DNA of 64,000 bases from Corallococcus sp. NCRR (lineage in GTDB: Bacteria > Myxococcota > Myxococcia > Myxococcales > Myxococcaceae), in assembly GCF_026965535.1 (NCBI RefSeq), contig NZ_CP114039.1, positions 930,001 through 994,000 of the forward strand, in the 5' to 3' direction. The stretch's first letter is position 1, and each line of letters opens with the position of its first letter. A program made the position numbers and the translations under genes. The notes beneath the pieces are model-generated. The model was not told the origin of the DNA and did not search any database. It worked only from the letters and a program-made list of their open reading frames with translations. This document shows, one piece after another, positions 16,618 through 24,406 of this stretch.

Positions 16618-18042
16618 TCACGGAGCCTGCTGGATGCGGACCAGGCGCGCGCCGTTCTTGTCATCGACGCCGACGAGCAGGTCCGAACCGATGGCGGTCA
16701 TCCCGGTCACGCGCGTGCACTGATTCACGTAGACGAGGACCGGCTGACGGGCGCCAACGGTCACGGTCTCACCGGCCTCCGTCACGGTGAAGGCGAAGCG
16801 CGAGACGTCCGTGCCGGCGAAGTTGTAGTCGGGCGGGACGTAGTCACCGCGGAGCACGGACACGCCCTCGCCGTGACCCGAGGCGGCGACGAAGTTGGAG
16901 CCCACGTCGAGCAAGGGCGCATCCGCCACGACGAACGGAGTGCCGGACCTGAGCGCTTCGGTGATGGCCGCCGGGGCCACCGCGCGGCCCTCGTTGAGGA
17001 AGGTGTCGTCGGAGAAGTAGCCAATCATCGCGACGCCGTGGGTGGACACGGCGGTGAAGCCGCTGCCGCCCGTCTCCGGGGGGAGCGTGCCCACCTTCAG
17101 CGAGGTGAACGGCGAGCTGTCCGTCTTCAACGCGTAGACGGCCAGACCGGCCGACACCGTGTCGAGCCCTCCGCCGTTGATGAGGAACGCGCCCGGCACG
17201 ACGCCCGCGGAGAAGTTGCTCGGCGCGGAGACGTAGGTGGAGTTCGCGGGCGAGGAGACGTCATACACGCCCACGGAGCCCGGGAAGCCCGCGCCGGACT
17301 TCGTGTAGCCGGTGAGGACGTGCTGGCCATCCGTCTCCACGAAGGGGCTGAGGAAGAGCGACGCGGAGGGGCCCCGGTCGGCGGGAGCGGCCACGTCGAA
17401 CAGCGGCGCCGCGCCCAGCGACACCTGCGGCCACGTGCCCAGCGAGTACAGCGCATGCGGGCCGGCGTAGCCGTCCGACACCACCGTGTAGAGCGAGTAC
17501 GTGGGGCCAGGCGTCACGCCCACCGGACCCGCGGCCGTGGGAAGCGATGCGGCCTCACCGGCCACGAAGCCCGTCTGGAGCTGGAGCGTGCCCAGCTTCG
17601 GGTCGTAGGTCGCGACTTCGCACGGATCCGAGCCCGCGTCGGTGTCCGTGCCCGCGTCCGTCTCCGTGCCTGCGTCGGTGGTTGTACCAGCATCGGTCTC
17701 TGTACCGGCATCCGTCTCCGTACCGGCATCCGTCTCCGTGCCTGCGTCGATGGTCGTACCGGCGTCGGTGCTTGTACCCGCGTCGGTGTCCGTACCGGCA
17801 TCGGTGCTCGTGCCAGCATCGGTCTCCGTGCCTGCATCCGGCACGGAGACGGACGTCAGCTCGCATTTGCTCTCGACGCAGGTGTAGCGCTGTCCCGCGG
17901 GGGCGGCGCCCTGGTCGCGGCAGTCGAAGTCATCGACGCACTCATCGCCGCAACCCGTGCTGGTCAGCGCCATCGCGAGGCTCGTCAGCACCCACGCGAA
18001 GCCCTGGAGTCCCCGCCCCGTCATCATCCGCTCTGTCTTCAT
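16618..18042 (-). CDS. B12-locus surface lipoprotein, A family, copy 2
   Basis: Protein of 474 aa with the same architecture as A1: lipoprotein signal ending STGC, Cys motif (ECVDDFDCRDQGAAPAGQ, TCVESKC), a linker of about twelve DAGTxT units and a beta-rich domain of about 330 aa beginning LGTLQLQTGF. Conserved islands with A1 include APADR, GYTKSG, PGSVGVYD, NGGGLDTVS and the C-terminal LLVGVDDKNGARLVRI. ATG at 18042 has GGGAG nine bases upstream. It is the first gene after cobalamin riboswitch 2. Duplication of the whole riboswitch-A-B unit explains the paralogy. No enzymatic motif seen. Confidence 0.85.
   Translation of the reverse strand: MKTERMMTGRGLQGFAWVLTSLAMALTSTGCGDECVDDFDCRDQGAAPAGQRYTCVESKCELTSVSVPDAGTETDAGTSTDAGTDTDAGTSTDAGTTIDAGTETDAGTETDAGTETDAGTTTDAGTETDAGTDTDAGSDPCEVATYDPKLGTLQLQTGFVAGEAASLPTAAGPVGVTPGPTYSLYTVVSDGYAGPHALYSLGTWPQVSLGAAPLFDVAAPADRGPSASLFLSPFVETDGQHVLTGYTKSGAGFPGSVGVYDVSSPANSTYVSAPSNFSAGVVPGAFLINGGGLDTVSAGLAVYALKTDSSPFTSLKVGTLPPETGGSGFTAVSTHGVAMIGYFSDDTFLNEGRAVAPAAITEALRSGTPFVVADAPLLDVGSNFVAASGHGEGVSVLRGDYVPPDYNFAGTDVSRFAFTVTEAGETVTVGARQPVLVYVNQCTRVTGMTAIGSDLLVGVDDKNGARLVRIQQAP
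17629..17840 (-). repeat. 18-bp tandem repeat encoding DAGTxT units (A2)
   Basis: Twelve hexapeptide units (DAGTET, DAGTST, DAGTDT, DAGTTI and similar) are encoded by tandem 18-bp repeats with mainly synonymous drift. It is about twice as long as in A1 and likely copy-number variable without frameshift. Confidence 0.85.
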
Positions 18043-18161
18043 CCGCGACTGCTCCCTTGCATCGCCCCCACGGGCGAGGTGAATCCAAGGGGCATGGACG
18101 GAGAGCGGACCGCGCACGAGGGACACGTCAGGACACGACACGCCGCGCGAGCGGAAGACCT

Positions 18162-18191
18162 CCGTCACCTCCCCTCGGAGGCTCCGGTCTG
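18162..18191 (-). promoter_or_regulatory. Conserved 30-nt leader element, copy 2
   Basis: Counterpart of 15257-15286, 27 of 30 identical. In RNA: CAGACCGGAGCCTCCGAGG followed by GGAGGTGACGG. CCUCC pairs with GGAGG around a GAGG loop. It lies directly after the aptamer of riboswitch 2. Confidence 0.55.
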
Positions 18192-18212
18192 GCCATGCCC
18201 GGAGGCATGGGT

Positions 18213-18410
18213 CGTGGCAGGTCTTCGGACTCACAGGCGCGGGAGGCCCTCATCGGGTCACCCACCTACTGGCCGTCGCTTCCCAGCCCACCGAAGGGCC
18301 AGTGCTTGCGAGGACGGCGTTCGTTCCTGCTCACCGCTGCGGGGCAGTCCCGGATTCACACCGGGTTCCCTTTAAACGCCACACCGTGCGGATGCGGCGT
18401 ACCAACGACG
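18213..18410 (-). promoter_or_regulatory. Cobalamin riboswitch 2, upstream of the A2-B2 unit
   Basis: The core at plus-strand 18333-18370 is nearly identical to riboswitch 1: GGGAACCCGGTGTGAATCC then GGGACTGCCCCGCAGCGGT in the transcript sense. The closing P1 strand AGTCCGAAGACCTGCC is at 18216-18231. A longer peripheral insertion (about 70 nt, with CTGGCC/GGCCAG pairing) separates the core from P1 compared with riboswitch 1. Boundaries are estimated. Confidence 0.93.
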
Positions 18411-18464
18411 GGCGCTGGAGTATGGCGGACGACAGGGCTTGTCAATACAAGCGGGGCCAATGCC

Positions 18465-20072
18465 TCACGGCACCGCGACGATGTCGATGGCATTGGAGAT
18501 GCCGCGACGAGGGTCCACCGGACACGCATCCAGCGCCGGTCCCATCGCGTGCGGCGTGGAGTTGCCGCGCCGCTCGACCAACTGGCCGTCGCGCACCTCC
18601 ACCACGAACACGCGGCCCGCGTTCACGTCCGTGACGTACACGGCATTGCCCACCACCGCGAGCCGTCCACCCACCGCGAGCGCGCAGCCATTCTCCGGCC
18701 CGCCGGTGCATCCCGGAGACAGCGCATACGACGCCACGGGCTTGTCATCCTTCACCAGCACCAGCCCCGTGGCCCGCACCGCCTTGGCCTGGTAACCGCC
18801 CGCCGTGTCGAACACCGCCTCGCCCAGGCAGCTCACCACCAACTGGTCGCCCACCGCCTGCACGTCGCCCGCGTTGAGGCAGTCCTTCGCGCCCAGGTCG
18901 ATGGCCCGCACGCCACCATCCGCCGGGTCGATGCGCGCGAGCATCCCGGGCCCGTTGGGCAGATAGTCATTCGCGGGGTTGAGGTTGGTGAGCGCCACGT
19001 ACACGCCCGCGTCCACGGACACCGCCGCGTACGGAAGCGCCATCGTCATCCCGCCGTCGAAAGACTTCAGGTCCAGGCCGGTGAGCGGAACGGTGTCCAC
19101 GAGCCGGGGCTTCTCCGGGTCGCTCACGCTGACGCGAGCCACGGCGTTGCCCTGCTTGAAGTCGGAGCCGGCCGTTCCGAACAGCGGGATGTAGAACGTG
19201 TCGCCGCGCTTCGCGATGACCTGCGGGCTGGTGTTCGCGCCCAGGTTCACCTGCCCCACCGTGCGCAGTCCCAGTCCCCCGCCCTGCGCGGCCCCTTCCC
19301 GCTTGAGCACCTGGAGCGTGTTGTTCACCGAGTCGAGGACATACACATATGGAGGGTCAACGAGGATGTCATTGGGCGAAGCCGCCACCGCGCCCAGCGA
19401 GTCCTCCTCCGCCACCGTCCCCAGCGCACCCGCGGGAGCCTGCGACAGCACCGAGCGCGCCGCGTCCGCCGCCAGCACCACGCCATCCCAGGCCGCGAGC
19501 GCCTGCACCCCCGAGCCGAACTGCCGCCGGGGTCCCATCCGGTCCGTCCCCGCCTGGATGCCGACCAACTGCCCGTTGGTGTAGCAGGCCGTCACCACGT
19601 CATACATGCACCGGCCCGAGTGGCAGGACTGCACGTCCGGGCACACCGCGCCGCAGGCACCACAGTTGAGCGGATCATTCGCCAGCACGACGCAACTGCC
19701 CCCGCACCGCGCCGCACCGGCGGAGCATCCCTCGCGGCAGGTGCCGGATTCACAGACCTGACCGGACGGACACGCGGCGCCGCAAGCGCCACAGTTCAGC
19801 GGGTCGCTCGCGAGCGCGACGCACGCATCACCGCACGTCTCCGTGCCCGGCTGGCATCCGCACACGCCCGCCTGACACGTCTCCCCTGCCCGGCACGCGG
19901 TGCCACACGCGCCGCAGTTCGACGGGTCGCCCTGGAGGTCCACGCACTCGGCGCCGCAGACGCTCAGGCCGGACGTGCACAGGACCTTCTCCTCCGGGCA
20001 GCCGGTGAGGAGCGCCGCCGCCAGGGCCGACAGCAGCAGCGCGAGCCGAGCATCAGGGAGGAGACGCGACAT
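18465..20072 (-). CDS. Beta-propeller surface lipoprotein with Stig1-like Cys repeats (BtuG-like)
   Basis: Protein of 535 aa with a strong lipobox (LLTGC, Cys25). Residues about 30-150 contain three Cys-rich repeats of the form CGxxCVxLxxDPxNCGACGxxC, similar to Stig1-type modules that automatic pipelines often misname. From about residue 165 to the end there are YncE-like propeller blades (SPNDILVDPPYVYVLDSVNN, then VSVSDPEKPRLVDTVPL). The start lies inside the last 20 nt of the TonB receptor gene, so the two are co-translated behind riboswitch 3. In Bacteroides the surface propeller lipoprotein BtuG partners BtuB to capture cobalamin; an analogous role here is inference from fold type, operon and riboswitch. 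Confidence 0.85.
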   Translation of the reverse strand: MSRLLPDARLALLLSALAAALLTGCPEEKVLCTSGLSVCGAECVDLQGDPSNCGACGTACRAGETCQAGVCGCQPGTETCGDACVALASDPLNCGACGAACPSGQVCESGTCREGCSAGAARCGGSCVVLANDPLNCGACGAVCPDVQSCHSGRCMYDVVTACYTNGQLVGIQAGTDRMGPRRQFGSGVQALAAWDGVVLAADAARSVLSQAPAGALGTVAEEDSLGAVAASPNDILVDPPYVYVLDSVNNTLQVLKREGAAQGGGLGLRTVGQVNLGANTSPQVIAKRGDTFYIPLFGTAGSDFKQGNAVARVSVSDPEKPRLVDTVPLTGLDLKSFDGGMTMALPYAAVSVDAGVYVALTNLNPANDYLPNGPGMLARIDPADGGVRAIDLGAKDCLNAGDVQAVGDQLVVSCLGEAVFDTAGGYQAKAVRATGLVLVKDDKPVASYALSPGCTGGPENGCALAVGGRLAVVGNAVYVTDVNAGRVFVVEVRDGQLVERRGNSTPHAMGPALDACPVDPRRGISNAIDIVAVP

Positions 20073-22038
20073 GGGAGTCCTCGGAGGGGGAAGGGTCGAG
20101 CGCCACGGAGAGCGTCACGTAAGCGGCGCGGCCAGGCAGCGGCATGCCGGTGTAATCAGCAGTCCGCGCATCGAGCAGGTTCTTCACGTCGAACGACACG
20201 GTGAGGTCCGGCCGGTGCAGGAAGGTGCTGGAGGCCCCCACGCTCACCCAGGTGCGCGAAGGCAGTGACAGCCGCGCTTCGCCCACGCGGTTGATCAACT
20301 GCGAGGACTGGACGAGGACCTCCGTGCGGCCATTGAGCCAGTCCGGTCCCACGCGCAGCCGGCCCACCCACTTGTGGCGAGGGCGATACGGCAACTCCTT
20401 GCCGAAGTAGCGAGGGTCGCCGTAGCGGTTCTGCGTGCGGGTCCACGCATAGCTGCTGGTGGCGGTGAGCCACGCGCGAGGCCGGACCTCCAGCTCCACC
20501 TCCGCGCCCCACACGCGAGCAGCGGCGAAGTTGTAGGGCCTGGCGAGATTCGGCGGATACAGCTCGTAGGCGATGAGGTTCTCGTACACCGCCGCGAAGC
20601 CGCCCGCGGTGACGCTCCAGACGTCGTCGCGCCACAGGGCCGCGGCGTCCACGGACAGGGCGCGCTCGGGCTTGAGCTCCGGGTTGGGCAGCAGCAGGCC
20701 CTGACGGATGTAGAGCTCCAGGAACGACGGCGCGCGGTGGGACTGGCCCGCGTTGGCGCGCACGCCGAAGCCGCGGCCCAGGTCCACGCTCGCGCCCAGC
20801 TTGGGCGACAGGAGCGAGTAGTGCCCCACGCGCTCCACGCGCACGGAAGGCACCAGCTTCAGGCGTTCGGAGAACAGGGACAGTTCGTCCATGGCCATGA
20901 CGCTCGCGCGCCACCACGACGCGGCCTGCCCGCCCACGGCCTGCGTGACGGACTCCGAGGAGCCAGCGAGCGTGACGGCGAGCGCGTTGCGGCCCAGCAC
21001 CGCGCGCCCCTCCACCTCCGCGCCGCCCACGGTGTAGCGCTGCGCACCGGACTCCACGCCGGTGGTGCCGCCGGTGACGTCCAGCCAGTCGCTGCGGAAG
21101 AAGCCGCGAGCACTGCCTTCGCCCGTGTCACCGAAGGGCCGCGCCCAGCGAGCGCCCAGCGACAGGCGCGTCTGGTCCTGACGGCGGGACACGGTGGGGT
21201 TCTGCACGGTGCCCGCGAGCGCGCGGTCCTGTAGCGACAGCTCCGCGAGCACATCCACGCGTCCGCCGCCGTCCAGGCCATGCCGGTACTTCAGGAGCGC
21301 GCCGCCGCCGCGAGCGTCATTGCGCGTGCGCACCTCCTGCGTGAGCGGGTTGTCGTCCAGCGCGGGCAGCTCGTCGACGCGGTAGCTGAAGTCGCCCTGG
21401 GAACGGCCGCCATGCAGCAGCACCAACGCCTGCCCTTCGAGCAGCGCGCCCGACGCGGCGACGTGGGCCATCACGGTGTCGAAGCTGCCGTAGGTGACCT
21501 CGCCGCTGGAGAGCAACCGCGACGAAGGCGCGCGGGTGACGAGGTTCACCGCGCCGCCCAGCCCCCCCGCGCCGTAGCGGGCACCGGCCGCGCCGCGGAG
21601 GATCTCCATCCGCTCCAGCAGCGCGACGGGGATGAGCGACAGGTCCGCGGCGCCGCCCGCGCCGTTGAGCGGGATGCCATCCAGGAACACGAGCACGCCA
21701 TTGGATGACGCGCCGCGAACCACCAGGCTCTTGCTCTGCCCGTATCCACCGGAGTCCTGCACGACGAGGCTCGCGGATCCGCCGAGCAGCTCCGCCGTGT
21801 CGCGCGCTTCGCCCGCGCGCTCGCGAGCATCGATGATGGTGATGGCGCCGGTGGGGTCGCGGCGTCGAGCGGAGTCGACGGGAGCTTCGGGGACCTCCTC
21901 GCCGATGACCTCCACGGTGGGGAGGACGAACTCAGGGAGCGGCGTCTCGGACGCAGGCGTCTCCTGCCCGGCGAGGGCCTGTGCCTGGAAACCGAGCGCC
22001 AGACCGACGACGGTCCGGGCGAGAAGCGAGCGCGACAT
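20053..22038 (-). CDS. TonB-dependent outer-membrane receptor, probable cobalamin transporter (BtuB-like)
   Basis: Protein of 661 aa with a signal peptide (cleavage near ALAGQ), a TonB-box-like LPTVEVIGEE near residue 40, a plug domain (SLVVRGASSNGVLVFLDGIP, LLERMEILRGAAGARYGAGG, GGAVNLVTR) and a beta-barrel with the family segment GQSHRAPSFLELY. The size is close to BtuB. The upstream cobalamin riboswitch at 22100-22312 is the direct evidence for a B12-related substrate. It is followed by, and overlaps, the propeller lipoprotein. The periplasmic BtuFCD equivalents are not in the window. Confidence 0.9.
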   Translation of the reverse strand: MSRSLLARTVVGLALGFQAQALAGQETPASETPLPEFVLPTVEVIGEEVPEAPVDSARRRDPTGAITIIDARERAGEARDTAELLGGSASLVVQDSGGYGQSKSLVVRGASSNGVLVFLDGIPLNGAGGAADLSLIPVALLERMEILRGAAGARYGAGGLGGAVNLVTRAPSSRLLSSGEVTYGSFDTVMAHVAASGALLEGQALVLLHGGRSQGDFSYRVDELPALDDNPLTQEVRTRNDARGGGALLKYRHGLDGGGRVDVLAELSLQDRALAGTVQNPTVSRRQDQTRLSLGARWARPFGDTGEGSARGFFRSDWLDVTGGTTGVESGAQRYTVGGAEVEGRAVLGRNALAVTLAGSSESVTQAVGGQAASWWRASVMAMDELSLFSERLKLVPSVRVERVGHYSLLSPKLGASVDLGRGFGVRANAGQSHRAPSFLELYIRQGLLLPNPELKPERALSVDAAALWRDDVWSVTAGGFAAVYENLIAYELYPPNLARPYNFAAARVWGAEVELEVRPRAWLTATSSYAWTRTQNRYGDPRYFGKELPYRPRHKWVGRLRVGPDWLNGRTEVLVQSSQLINRVGEARLSLPSRTWVSVGASSTFLHRPDLTVSFDVKNLLDARTADYTGMPLPGRAAYVTLSVALDPSPSEDSHVASPP

Positions 22039-22080
22039 GCTCCGCCTTCCGCTCCCTCCGTCGAAGAGAGAAGGCCTCAC

Positions 22081-22095
22081 GGCAGCACCGCTGCC
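22081..22095 (-). terminator. Candidate riboswitch-controlled terminator hairpin
   Basis: In the transcript sense GGCAGC-GGT-GCTGCC lies just after the aptamer and is followed within about ten bases by a pyrimidine tract, TTCTCTCTTC, before the start of the receptor gene. This fits a terminator-type expression platform. Confidence 0.5.
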
Positions 22096-22099
22096 GCAC

Positions 22100-22312
22100 C
22101 CCTGGGCAGGTCTCCTGGCTGACAGGCTCCAGACGTGGGCGCACGCTGCGCCCTTCTGGAAGGAACCCTCCACCTTCCCTTCGCGGAACGCGAAAGTGGT
22201 GACAGCCGAGGCTTCCGGCCCTGGACCTCAGGGCAACCCGTTCACAGTGGCGGGACCGCGCCGGACTCACACCGGCTTCCCTCTTGAAGGCCCGGCATGG
22301 GCACCCAAGGGC
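22100..22312 (-). promoter_or_regulatory. Cobalamin riboswitch 3, upstream of the TonB receptor
   Basis: Textbook order in the transcript sense: GGGTGCCC, GAGGGAAGCCGGTGTGAGTC, CGGCGCGGTCCCGCCACTGT and the closing GTCAGCCAGGAGACCTGCC (plus strand 22104-22122). An optional hairpin GGTGACAGC-rich arm lies between. It differs clearly in sequence from riboswitches 1 and 2, so it is not part of that duplication. Confidence 0.95.
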
Positions 22313-22343
22313 CCGGCCCTTCTAGGAGGTCACCCCCAGCCCG

Positions 22344-22916
22344 TCAAGGCACGGGCGCCGTCGCGCCGTAGCGCAGTCCGTCGATGAGCAGGTCGACCAT
22401 CCTCCGGGTGAAACCGGGGCCGACCTCCGCCACGGGGACGCAGAGGTTCGCCACGCCGCGCAGGAGCTCGTACGCGTCGACGTCCTTGCGCACCTGCCCT
22501 GCCGCCGCGGCAGCCGTGAGCAGCGACTGGAGCACCGGCTCGAGGTGCTCACGGAAGTACGCGGGCAGCGCCTGGTACGCCGGATCCTGCACATTGAGCG
22601 ACGCGGCGAGCCCTCGCTTGGTGGCGATGAGGCTGGTGAACCGGTGAAGCCACCGCGTCAGCGCCTCGAAGGCCTCATGCTCGCGCGCCAGCGCCGGAGC
22701 CTCGGCCGCGCACGCGTCAATTTCACGCCGGTACACGGCGGCGATCAGATCCGCCCGCTGTGGGAAGTGCCGATACACCGTCGCGATGCCGACACCGGCA
22801 CGGCTCGCGATCTCGCGCACGGGCGCGTCGACTCCGGCTTCAGCGAACACGGCCTTCGCTGCCTCAAGCAGCGAGTCGAGGTTGCGCTGGGCATCCACTC
22901 TCTGGGTTTTCTTCAT
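22344..22916 (-). CDS. TetR family transcriptional repressor
   Basis: Regulator of 190 aa with an N-terminal helix-turn-helix of TetR type (residues about 15-60: REIASRAGVGIATVYRHFPQRADLI) and a typical C-terminal ligand/dimer domain. The ATG at 22916 follows a pair of identical palindromes (22929-22943 and 22961-22975). It is divergent from the aldo/keto reductase, which it probably represses together with itself. The adjacent cobalamin riboswitch 3 lies downstream of this gene and is independent. Confidence 0.92.
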   Translation of the reverse strand: MKKTQRVDAQRNLDSLLEAAKAVFAEAGVDAPVREIASRAGVGIATVYRHFPQRADLIAAVYRREIDACAAEAPALAREHEAFEALTRWLHRFTSLIATKRGLAASLNVQDPAYQALPAYFREHLEPVLQSLLTAAAAAGQVRKDVDAYELLRGVANLCVPVAEVGPGFTRRMVDLLIDGLRYGATAPVP

Positions 22917-22920
22917 CGCC

Positions 22921-22949
22921 TTGACAAACGGAACAACGTTCCGCATATG
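22921..22949 (+). promoter_or_regulatory. Sigma-70-type promoter of the aldo/keto reductase
   Basis: TTGACA (22921-22926), 17-nt spacer, CATATG (22944-22949). The spacer is almost filled by the first TetR operator, so repressor binding would block RNA polymerase directly. Confidence 0.55.
22929..22943. promoter_or_regulatory. TetR operator 1
   Basis: CGGAACAACGTTCCG, an inverted repeat of CGGAAC around AAC, located between the -35 and -10 elements and 13 nt upstream of the tetR start. Confidence 0.7.
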
Positions 22950-22960
22950 TGCGGCCGTAC

Positions 22961-22975
22961 CGGAACAACGTTCCG
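22961..22975. promoter_or_regulatory. TetR operator 2
   Basis: An identical copy of the 15-bp palindrome, centre-to-centre 32 bp (about three helical turns) from operator 1, on the same face of the helix, upstream of the reductase ribosome site. Confidence 0.7.
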
Positions 22976-23005
22976 TATAGCCCAACCGCAGGAGGAGAGG
23001 AAGCC

Positions 23006-23989
23006 ATGCCCCCGACCCACCGCACGACGCAACTCGGTACGACAGGCCCGCGGGTGTTTCCCGTCGCGCTGGGCTGCATGGGCATGTCCGGAGCGTACGG
23101 GCCGTCCGACGAGACGGAGAGCATCGCGACCCTCCGCGAGGCCATCGACCGGGGGGGGACGCTGCTGGACACGGCCGACTTCTACGCCAGCGGTCATAAC
23201 GAGCTGCTCATCCGCCGAGCCATCGAGGGTCAGCGCGACAAGGTGCGGCTCTCGGTGAAGTTCGGGGCCATGCGCGGACCGGACGGAGCACCCGTGGGCT
23301 TCGATGGGCGCCCTGCGGCGGTGAAGAACTTCATCACGTACAGCCTGCAACGACTCGGCGTGGACCACATCGACGTCTATCGCCCCGCCCGGCTGGACCC
23401 GACCGTGCCGATTGAAGACACGGTGGGAGCGATCGCCGACCTGGTGAAGGGCGGCTACGTGCGAAGCATCGGACTCTCAGAGGTCGGCGCCGAGACGATC
23501 CGCCGAGCGTCGAAGGTGCACCCGTTGAGCGACCTTCAGATTGAGTACTCGCTCATCACGCGCGAGCCGGAGAAGACCCTCTTCCCCACGCTCACCGAGC
23601 TGGGCATGAGCGCGACGCTGTACGGCGTGCTCTCCCGCGGACTGCTGACGGGCGCGAAGGTGGAAGGAGCCCGCGTGCACTACCCGCGCTTCGCTGGCGA
23701 AGCGGGCCAGCGCAACGCGGCGGCCATCGCGCGCTTCCACGCATACGCCGCGGAGCGAGGGATGACGCCCGCGCAGCTCTCCGTGGCGTGGGTGCTCGCG
23801 AAGCAACCGGGGTTCGTGCCCGTCGTCGGAGCACGCACGCGAAAGCAACTGCACGACGTGCTCGGAGCATTGGAGAAGCCCCTGTCATCCGATGATGTGG
23901 CCGCCGTCGAGGCCATCCTCCCGAAAGAGGCGATCGCCGGCACGCGCTACCCCGAGCAGCAGATGAAGATGCTCGACAGCGAGCGCTGA
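23006..23989 (+). CDS. Aldo/keto reductase
   Basis: NADPH-dependent aldo/keto reductase family protein of 327 aa with the TIM-barrel family motifs LGCMGMSGAYG, LLDTADFY, LSVKFGAM, PIEDTVGAI and the cofactor region near VVGARTRKQL. The catalytic Asp, Tyr and Lys positions are present. The usual His (in YYQHRVDP of most relatives) is replaced in IDVYRPARLDP, a variant I believe recurs in one subfamily. GGAGGAGAGG lies six bases before the ATG. Probably inducible through the divergent TetR; the substrate is unknown. Confidence 0.9.
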   Translation: MPPTHRTTQLGTTGPRVFPVALGCMGMSGAYGPSDETESIATLREAIDRGGTLLDTADFYASGHNELLIRRAIEGQRDKVRLSVKFGAMRGPDGAPVGFDGRPAAVKNFITYSLQRLGVDHIDVYRPARLDPTVPIEDTVGAIADLVKGGYVRSIGLSEVGAETIRRASKVHPLSDLQIEYSLITREPEKTLFPTLTELGMSATLYGVLSRGLLTGAKVEGARVHYPRFAGEAGQRNAAAIARFHAYAAERGMTPAQLSVAWVLAKQPGFVPVVGARTRKQLHDVLGALEKPLSSDDVAAVEAILPKEAIAGTRYPEQQMKMLDSER

Positions 23990-24406
23990 GGCGATTCCTA
24001 CTCCCTCGCCCCAATTGTCGCAGCAGTGCTGCGACAATCTCCGCTTCGGGAAAGTCGGTGGCGAGTTGGAGCGACCGGCGCAGGTTCTCCTCGCCGAAGC
24101 CGCATTAGGAGCGTGCCTCCAATTGTCTCCGCACCGCGGAGTCAATTCGCCCGCCATCCCTGTTCCCGGTGACTGCTGTGCGGACGCGCTGTCCCGTCTC
24201 TCACCGCGCAAGACACCCACTGGAGCATCCGCGCCCATCCCCGCTCGTGGACGCCTCACGCACCGCCGCACGGTGCACGGACTCCACTTCAGAGGAGCAC
24301 GCCGCTGGCACGCGGGCTGCTCAAGCCCGGACGCGACCTCAGGCGGTCGAGCCAGCGAGGTGCCCGGGCCGTGGTGGCGCGGGAGTCTGAAGGGGGAAGC
24401 GTGTCG
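23990..24406. other. Gene-free stretch with two related palindromes
   Basis: No convincing coding region: the open frames here lack family features and ribosome sites. The stretch holds a 25-bp palindrome at 24014-24038 (ATTGTCGCAGCA, G, mirrored) and a 27-bp near-palindrome at 24121-24147 (AATTGTCTCCGC, ACC, then a mirror with one mismatch). Both begin with CAATTGTC. They could be operators or terminators of the flanking genes. Confidence 0.6.

Noticed and set aside
19620-19990. Tryptophan synthase alpha chain annotation for the Cys repeats
   Set aside because: Such repeats are often misnamed this way; the sequence is Stig1-like Cys modules with no TIM-barrel features.
13046-22312. Siderophore or haem uptake locus
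   Set aside because: The TonB receptor alone would allow this, but all three leaders carry cobalamin aptamers and no iron-box or haem gene is seen.
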